Source of the DNA: Paludibacteraceae bacterium
Lineage (GTDB): Bacteria > Bacteroidota > Bacteroidia > Bacteroidales > Paludibacteraceae
Direction: 5' to 3'
Assembly (NCBI GenBank): GCA_017402895.1
Contig: JAFPLG010000145.1
Coordinates: 1 to 10,261, forward strand
DNA: 10,261 nt
Under the pieces are notes generated by a model. That model did no database searches. It was not told the DNA's origin and saw nothing but the letters and a program-made list of their open reading frames with translations. Numbering within the stretch: the first letter of the stretch is position 1; every line of letters starts with the position of its first letter. The translations under genes and the position numbers were made by a program. Shown piece by piece: positions 1 through 4,843 of the stretch.

Positions 1-1255
1 CGATCGTCCGATAGAGGAGAACCTGCGTCTGTTCGAGGCTATGCAACGTGGTGAGATAGAGGATGGCAAGATGGTGTTGCGCGCCAAGATAGATATGGCC
101 AACCCGAATATGCATTTCCGCGACCCGATCATGTATCGTATCATCACCAGTCATCCGCATCATCGTACGGGTAGGAAATGGAATGTATACCCGATGTATG
201 ATTTTGCGCACGGACAGAGCGATTATTTCGAGGGTGTGACGCATTCTATCTGTACATTGGAGTTTGTTGTTCACCGTCCGCTGTACGACTACTTTATCGA
301 TCAGTTTGCCGGTGAGAACTTCGCAGGCCTGTCGCCCTACGGACCGGATTACCGTCCGCATCAATATGAGTTCAATCGACTCAATATCACCTATACTGTT
401 ATGTCGAAGCGCAAGATGCTGCAACTCGTCAAGGAAGGCCTCGTGGCCGGATGGGACGATCCGCGTATGCCGACCGTATGCGGTTTGCGTCGTCGTGGCT
501 ACACGCCGGAGGCTATTCGCAGCTTCATCGATAAGATTGGTTATACCAAGGTAGAGGGAATGATTGATGTGGGCCTGCTGGAGCACACGGTGCGCGAGAA
601 CCTGAAGGAGACGGCTCCGCGTGTATGTGCTATCTTCGATCCCGTGAAGTTGGTCATCACCAATTACGAGGGCGAAGGCGAGACGCTGGTGGCTGAGAAT
701 ATTGACGGCCACGAAGAGCTCGGTACGCGAGAGATGCGTTTCGGACGCGAACTATGGATTGAGCGTGGCGACTTCCTGAAGGAGGCGGACAACAAGTTCT
801 ATCGTCTGAGCCCCGGCGGACGCGAGGTTCGTCTGAAAGCCTCGTATATCATCCAGGCTACGGGATGCGAGAAGGACGCTGACGGTAAGATCACGACCGT
901 CTATGCTACGTACGATCCGAACAGCAAGTCGGGTACGGAAGGTGGCAACCGCAAGACCAAGGCTACGATCAACTGGGTAGAGTGTGGTTCGGCACTGGAT
1001 GCCGAAGTGCGTCTGTACGACCGACTGTTTGCCGTAGAGAATCCGAGTGCCGACGAGCGCGATTTCCGCGAGTTGCTCAACCCGAATTCGCTGGTAGTGA
1101 CGACGGCTAAGATTGAAGCAGCTCTGGCCGGTGCGAAACCTCAAGACCACTTCCAATTCCTAAAACAAGGATTCTTCGTGGTGGATGACGACAGTACGGC
1201 CGAGCATCTGATTTTCAACCGCACAGCTTCGCTTAAGGACAACTGGCAGAAATAA
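1..1255 (+). CDS. glnS: Glutaminyl-tRNA synthetase, 3' part (5' end outside window)
   Basis: This enzyme attaches glutamine to tRNA-Gln in the cytoplasm using ATP. The reading frame is already open at base 2, so the gene starts before the window; 417 residues are present, against about 550-580 for the family. The class I HIGH motif is therefore missing. The KMSKS-equivalent loop is visible as MSKRK at 401-415, followed by the GlnRS-typical GWDDPRMPT (449-475) and LRRRGYTPE. The stretch RTGRKWNVYPMYDFAHG near 161-211 belongs to the catalytic domain. From about 617 on, the protein matches the two anticodon-binding beta-barrels, including DPVKLVITNYEGEGE and RLYDRLFAVENP, and ends with FNRTASLKDNW, all characteristic of bacterial and eukaryotic-type GlnRS rather than GluRS. 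The next gene starts 2 bp after the TAA stop, suggesting co-transcription. No frameshift or missing segment is seen. Confidence 0.96.
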   Translation, partial: DRPIEENLRLFEAMQRGEIEDGKMVLRAKIDMANPNMHFRDPIMYRIITSHPHHRTGRKWNVYPMYDFAHGQSDYFEGVTHSICTLEFVVHRPLYDYFIDQFAGENFAGLSPYGPDYRPHQYEFNRLNITYTVMSKRKMLQLVKEGLVAGWDDPRMPTVCGLRRRGYTPEAIRSFIDKIGYTKVEGMIDVGLLEHTVRENLKETAPRVCAIFDPVKLVITNYEGEGETLVAENIDGHEELGTREMRFGRELWIERGDFLKEADNKFYRLSPGGREVRLKASYIIQATGCEKDADGKITTVYATYDPNSKSGTEGGNRKTKATINWVECGSALDAEVRLYDRLFAVENPSADERDFRELLNPNSLVVTTAKIEAALAGAKPQDHFQFLKQGFFVVDDDSTAEHLIFNRTASLKDNWQK

Positions 1256-1257
1256 AC

Positions 1258-1677
1258 ATGCGTACCCGCGTCTATCAGGACAAAGAACAGATCTTCTGTG
1301 AGTGGCGTCGCCGTTGGGTGCGGCTGACGCCCGAGGAGTGGGTTCGCCAACAGTTGCTTCACCGCCTGGTGGAGCAACTTGACTATCCGTTCGGACTGAT
1401 AGCCGTGGAGCAAGCCATTCAGGTGGGCGAAGCAAAGAAGCGTTGCGATGCCGTAGTGTACGACCGACAGATGAGGCCGATGATGCTCATCGAGTGTAAG
1501 GCCGAAACGGTTCCGCTGACCCAGAAGACACTGGATCAAGCCAGTACGTACAACCGCCGGCTGGATGTGCCGTATTTGATGCTGCATAATGGTCCGCAGA
1601 CTATCGTAGCACACGTTGAAACCGACAAAATTGATTATTTGCAAGCTATTCCTACATGGAAAGATTTATCACTCTAA
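1258..1677 (+). CDS. Small stand-alone PD-(D/E)XK protein, HsdR N-terminal-like (HSDR_N_2 type)
   Basis: A 139-residue protein resembling the nuclease domain found at the N-terminus of type I restriction HsdR subunits, here without helicase or other domains. The N-terminus carries the family pattern RWVRLTPEEWVRQ (19-31). The nuclease core then shows E51 (IAVEQAI), D64 (KRCDAVVYD), the E79-x-K81 pair in MLIECKA and Q94 in TLDQASTYN, followed by VPYLMLHNGPQ (104-114). This matches the E...D...ExK...Q layout of PD-(D/E)XK enzymes, so the active site looks intact. No hsdM or hsdS gene is nearby, so it is not a classical restriction system. Such single-domain proteins are common in Bacteroidota and, to my knowledge, uncharacterised. 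The start lies 2 bp after glnS and the end overlaps the PhoH-family gene by 22 bp, implying coupled translation. The substrate is unknown. Confidence 0.88.
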   Translation: MRTRVYQDKEQIFCEWRRRWVRLTPEEWVRQQLLHRLVEQLDYPFGLIAVEQAIQVGEAKKRCDAVVYDRQMRPMMLIECKAETVPLTQKTLDQASTYNRRLDVPYLMLHNGPQTIVAHVETDKIDYLQAIPTWKDLSL

Positions 1678-2624
1678 ATGACCGATTAGATACCGCCACC
1701 TTTTATGGCGTAAACAATCAGAATATACTCTGTCTGAAGAATCAGCACCCTGATGTTCGCGTCGTGGCACGCGGATACCAACTGAAGATATCTGGCGCGG
1801 AAGAGGCCATGAAGCGTTTTGAGCAAAACCTCAGATTATGTGAGGACTTTTGCATCAAGAACAACGTGCTGACCGAGCAGCAGATTCTGCAACTCATCCA
1901 TGGCGAACAGCCGCAAGAGTTCCAGCAGGACAATTTGATACTGCATGGTGTGAACGGCAAGTCGATCCTGGCTCGCTCGAAGAACCAGCAGCGACTAGTG
2001 GAACTATACGAAGAAAACGACCTGTTGTTTGCAGTAGGTCCGGCCGGTAGCGGCAAGACTTATACGGCTATTGCGCTGGCCGTACGGGCACTGAAGAACC
2101 GTGAGGTAAAGCGTATCATCCTTTCGCGACCGGCAGTAGAGGCCGGAGAAAAGTTGGGTTTCCTGCCGGGCGACATGAAGGATAAGATTGATCCGTATCT
2201 TCAACCGCTTTATGATGCGCTCCAGGATATGATACCGGGCGCCAAACTGAATGAGTATATGGAGCGTGGTATTATCCAGATAGCTCCGCTGGCCTTTATG
2301 CGCGGCCGAACGCTGGCTGACGCAGTCGTCATACTGGACGAAGCTCAGAATACCACGCGTGCCCAACTCAAGATGTTTCTGACGCGTCTGGGTATCAGCG
2401 GCAAGATGATTGTCACGGGCGACCTGACACAGATAGACCTGCCTGCTACGCAGAAGTCAGGTTTGCGTGATGCTATAGAAAAACTACAGCATATACGCGG
2501 TATAGCTGTAGTCTCGTTCAACGAGCGGGATATTGTTCGTCACCCGCTGGTTTCGCGTATCGTCAAAGCCTACGAAACGAAGCCGGAATCTACGGACGAA
2601 GCGTCTTCTGCCCAGCAGGAGTGA
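1656..2624 (+). CDS. phoH: PhoH family ATPase (PhoH/YbeZ-like)
   Basis: A 322-residue cytoplasmic P-loop ATPase of the PhoH/YbeZ group. Members are linked to RNA metabolism, and the E. coli homologue YbeZ works with the RNase YbeY. Residues 1-100 form the usual N-terminal region (FYGVNNQNI, VRVVARG). The ATPase core contains Walker A GPAGSGKT (128-135), the signature LSRPAVEAGEKLGFLPGDMK (156-175), Walker B VVILDEAQN (224-232) and the sensor-like VTGDLTQIDLP (253-263); it ends at RDIVRHPLVSRIVKAYE. Length and motif order are normal for the family. The ATG start at 1656 lies inside the upstream nuclease-fold gene (22-bp overlap). It is preferred because the N-terminal family residues begin immediately after it and the next Met (residue 52) would remove them. 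The last 35 bp overlap the 3' end of the opposite-strand gene, and no terminator is visible in between. Confidence 0.95.
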   Translation: MERFITLNDRLDTATFYGVNNQNILCLKNQHPDVRVVARGYQLKISGAEEAMKRFEQNLRLCEDFCIKNNVLTEQQILQLIHGEQPQEFQQDNLILHGVNGKSILARSKNQQRLVELYEENDLLFAVGPAGSGKTYTAIALAVRALKNREVKRIILSRPAVEAGEKLGFLPGDMKDKIDPYLQPLYDALQDMIPGAKLNEYMERGIIQIAPLAFMRGRTLADAVVILDEAQNTTRAQLKMFLTRLGISGKMIVTGDLTQIDLPATQKSGLRDAIEKLQHIRGIAVVSFNERDIVRHPLVSRIVKAYETKPESTDEASSAQQE

Positions 2625-4608
2625 TTGTAATGCCGCGATAGTCGTCTTTTACAGGCTGACCCAGTATATTGTAGCGCAACGAGTTGTACTTCGTCTCTGC
2701 GTTCGTTTCTTCCAATCCGGTCTCAATAGTCTGGCTTACGACCCATAACTGCAGGACATCGTGACTAATCATCACGATAACATTCAACGTGGAGGAAATG
2801 TCCTCGGTAATACCTCCGCTAATGGAAAAAGCATCCACTACAGGTACAGGTTCTGCAAATATTCCGCTTTTCAGCATTCCGTCTTTTACCGAGCCATAGA
2901 CACGTAAGAAACGGCACACATCCGCTGAATCCGGTTGCGCGACTGCCACTTCCGGATCTGCCGTTCCTCCGGTCTGAACGTTCCATTGAGCAGTAGGCGC
3001 GAGTTCGGGCACACCATAGTAATTGCTGTAGCGTCCGCGAACGCCTTTTAGTATATCGCCGTTCTTCAAGCCAGCCCCATACCGCTTGCCTGTAGCTCCA
3101 TTTCCTCCATCCCAGATAAGCATTGAACCCGATGCGTCACGGATAAAGATATACATGTCGAATTTCTTTGTCACCTCCACTTCGTTCAGGTAAACCAGTG
3201 TATAATCCGGCTGTTTGACAGCTTCGGCAATGCTTAGCGGACGTACGACAGTCAGCATCACCGGCACTTGGGTCTGCACTTCACCGCTCGTAAGCAGCAG
3301 GGTGTCTATATAATGTCCTGTAAAGTTGGCATGATAGCGAATCGTTAGCGGCCCTCCGTCACGGTCTATTGTGCCGGTATTCACGCTGAAGATATCGCCA
3401 TGCAGCAACTTGGCGGTGATGTCTTGTGTCAGTTGGTTGGCATTGACGGTAATCGTGCGCTCTCCTCCTACCGACTTATTGCCGTCCAGCAGCGCTGTTC
3501 CGAAGTTGACCAGCGGTGCTACTATAGCGGGTTTGTCGCCAATGGCTTCTGTGCGACGATAGATGCAAACCGGCGTTTGTGCGCCTTGTGTAGCATAGCA
3601 GCCGAAGAGCGTCGGACTGTTCTGCGCATTGTATTGCAGGTATTTGCCCAAACTGTTACCCAGGTTCTTAATTACCGCTTCTCCGTCCGGCGCCACCTGT
3701 ATGTCCCAGTAGCCGTAGTTGCCGTACGTCTTCGGGTCGGTCAGTTGTGTCCAGAGTGCCAAGCGGTTCTTGGTCTGTCCGCCGCTGGCGACGAGATAGG
3801 CTTCCTCGTAGCGTAACTCGTCTTGGATATAGTAGCAATCCTCATTATTGAGTGTTGTTTTGCGTAGTGTATAGATGGCATTTTCATCTGCCGCAACTGT
3901 TGTGCGATCTGCACTATAGGTGCCGCGGATAGCATGAATATTGTTGCTGGAAACTGCCTCGTCGAAATATCCCATGATATAGTTTACACCATTTTGGTGT
4001 ACACCGATAATAATCTGGTCGGAATCTTGGAGCTGATCGGTGCTGGTTACCAGTTGGTAGGTGACAGTATTGAATGGTGTTGAGCCTCCTTCTTCTGCTC
4101 GAATGCTCAGACTGTTGATGTTAATGGCATTTTCTGTACATTTTACCCAGAAACGGATTTTTCCGCTAAGGGGTTTGGCAAGTTGCAGCACGCTGTCACG
4201 CAGGTAAACGCCGCTACCGGAAGTAGCCGGCTTGTTGATAATGAGCGAGTCGTATGGAGCATCCCCTACTTGGTAGTAAAACACCCCACGCCCCTTGCTG
4301 CTATTCAGACAGAAATTAAGCGTCATCTGTCGTACGTTGGTGAACGAGATTACGGAAGTGGCTCCGGCACCGCTTGTACCGGTTTTAACGCTAACTCCCT
4401 GGGAATATAATCGTCCTTCGGCATCGGTTCGACCGGTCATGTACTCGGATGCTTCCTTGTCACATATCCAGCCATCAGTTGTACCGTTGCATTGCTCTGA
4501 ACCGACCTTGCAGGCCCACTTGACAGAGGTAAACGTATATGTCGTTACGCCTGCATGCGCAGCGAAAAGTAAAACGGAAAAAACGGATAGAAGAAAAATT
4601 CGTTTCAT
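2590..4608 (-). CDS. Secreted multidomain protein with OB-fold-like and Ig-like domains
   Basis: A 672-residue exported protein of unknown function. The start at 4608 gives a textbook signal peptide (MKR, hydrophobic core, AHA cleavage around residues 18-19). An in-frame ATG 20 codons upstream at 4668 is unlikely because it lies upstream of the promoter -33 box. Visible modules: a beta-rich N-terminal domain (about 21-172) with Cys33, Cys40, Cys49 and Cys100; a second domain (about 182-351) starting TYQLVTSTDQLQDSDQIIIG; an Ig-like/choice-of-anchor-type domain (about 361-455) with the pattern FGTALLDGNKS...ITVNA...LTIRYHANFTGHYIDTLLL; an OB-fold-like domain (about 457-580) with SIAEAV, YIFIRDASGSMLIWDGGNG and GDILKGVRGRY; and a short tail (about 640-672) with YNILGQPV. 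Domain names rest on pattern recall, not on a search. It probably acts at the cell surface or outside the cell. It is divergent from the 979-aa secreted protein gene across a shared promoter region. Confidence 0.82.
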   Translation of the reverse strand: MKRIFLLSVFSVLLFAAHAGVTTYTFTSVKWACKVGSEQCNGTTDGWICDKEASEYMTGRTDAEGRLYSQGVSVKTGTSGAGATSVISFTNVRQMTLNFCLNSSKGRGVFYYQVGDAPYDSLIINKPATSGSGVYLRDSVLQLAKPLSGKIRFWVKCTENAININSLSIRAEEGGSTPFNTVTYQLVTSTDQLQDSDQIIIGVHQNGVNYIMGYFDEAVSSNNIHAIRGTYSADRTTVAADENAIYTLRKTTLNNEDCYYIQDELRYEEAYLVASGGQTKNRLALWTQLTDPKTYGNYGYWDIQVAPDGEAVIKNLGNSLGKYLQYNAQNSPTLFGCYATQGAQTPVCIYRRTEAIGDKPAIVAPLVNFGTALLDGNKSVGGERTITVNANQLTQDITAKLLHGDIFSVNTGTIDRDGGPLTIRYHANFTGHYIDTLLLTSGEVQTQVPVMLTVVRPLSIAEAVKQPDYTLVYLNEVEVTKKFDMYIFIRDASGSMLIWDGGNGATGKRYGAGLKNGDILKGVRGRYSNYYGVPELAPTAQWNVQTGGTADPEVAVAQPDSADVCRFLRVYGSVKDGMLKSGIFAEPVPVVDAFSISGGITEDISSTLNVIVMISHDVLQLWVVSQTIETGLEETNAETKYNSLRYNILGQPVKDDYRGITITPAGQKTLRP

Positions 4609-4632
4609 GGTACGTGCAAATTTTTGTGGGTG

Positions 4633-4664
4633 CAAAGATAGTGCTTTTTTTTGACTCTGGCAAA
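4633..4664 (-). promoter_or_regulatory. Bacteroidota-type promoter for the minus-strand secreted protein gene
   Basis: Read on the minus strand, TTTG (4664-4661) is followed after exactly 20 bp by TATCTTTG (4640-4633). This fits the Bacteroidota primary sigma factor consensus of TTTG at -33 and TAnnTTTG at -7. Transcription would start around 4627, giving a leader of only about 20 nt before the ATG at 4608. That placement supports 4608 as the true start and excludes the upstream in-frame ATG. Confidence 0.82.
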
Positions 4665-4687
4665 TCAATTGTGTTTTTCGGGTAGAA

Positions 4688-4705
4688 ATATGTTTTGTAA
4701 CATAT
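4688..4705. promoter_or_regulatory. Inverted repeat midway between divergent promoters, candidate operator
   Basis: A perfect 7-bp inverted repeat, ATATGTT-TTGT-AACATAT, with a 4-bp spacer. It lies 23 bp from the minus-strand -33 box (ends 4664) and 24 bp from the plus-strand -33 box (starts 4730), so it is almost exactly centred between the two promoters. The size and symmetry suit a dimeric DNA-binding regulator that could control both genes. No regulator gene is present in the window, and in AT-rich DNA a short dyad can arise by chance, so the operator role is inference. Confidence 0.45.
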
Positions 4706-4729
4706 AAGTGCGATTTTTCTTTCGAAAAG

Positions 4730-4761
4730 TTTGTGGGATTGAAAAATTATTTGTAACTTTG
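4730..4761 (+). promoter_or_regulatory. Bacteroidota-type promoter for the 979-aa secreted protein gene
   Basis: TTTG (4730-4733) is followed after exactly 20 bp by TAACTTTG (4754-4761), matching the Bacteroidota -33/-7 consensus in every defined position. Transcription would begin near 4767. An 8-bp palindrome TTTCGAAA (4720-4727) sits just upstream of the -33 box. A perfect promoter fits the strongly biased codon use of the gene it drives. Confidence 0.85.
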
Positions 4762-4843
4762 CGGCGTAAAATGTGGCACATAGTTTAAAGACTATATTTA
4801 CATGTATTAATTAACTTTTTTGTTTAACTAAAATCATCAAAAC
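4762..4843 (+). promoter_or_regulatory. AT-rich 5' leader of the 979-aa secreted protein gene
   Basis: An untranslated leader of roughly 75-80 nt. It is very rich in A and T, has no Shine-Dalgarno sequence, and ends AAAATCATCAAAAC before the ATG at 4844. A-rich, unstructured sequence just before the start codon is typical of well-translated genes in Bacteroidota. A weak 5-bp inverted repeat, ATAGT-TTAAAG-ACTAT (about 4780-4795), and the palindrome TTAATTAA (about 4807-4814) are present, but neither resembles a known riboswitch. Confidence 0.5.

Noticed and set aside
1258..1677. Type I restriction-modification system
   Set aside because: Only the HsdR N-terminal-like domain is present. There is no helicase part, methyltransferase or specificity subunit in the window.
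4609..4668. N-terminal extension of the minus-strand secreted protein from an in-frame ATG at 4668
   Set aside because: The ATG lies upstream of the -33 box of the predicted promoter, and the extension would bury the signal peptide that begins at 4608.
4720..4727. Palindrome TTTCGAAA next to the plus-strand -33 box as an operator
   Set aside because: An 8-bp palindrome in AT-rich DNA is expected fairly often, and it has no symmetric partner near the opposite promoter. Noted only in the promoter entry.
4771..4788. Five-codon upstream frame (MWHIV) in the leader of the 979-aa gene
   Set aside because: It would begin only a few nucleotides after the predicted transcription start, with no ribosome-binding context and no repeated regulatory codons. 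Chance is sufficient.
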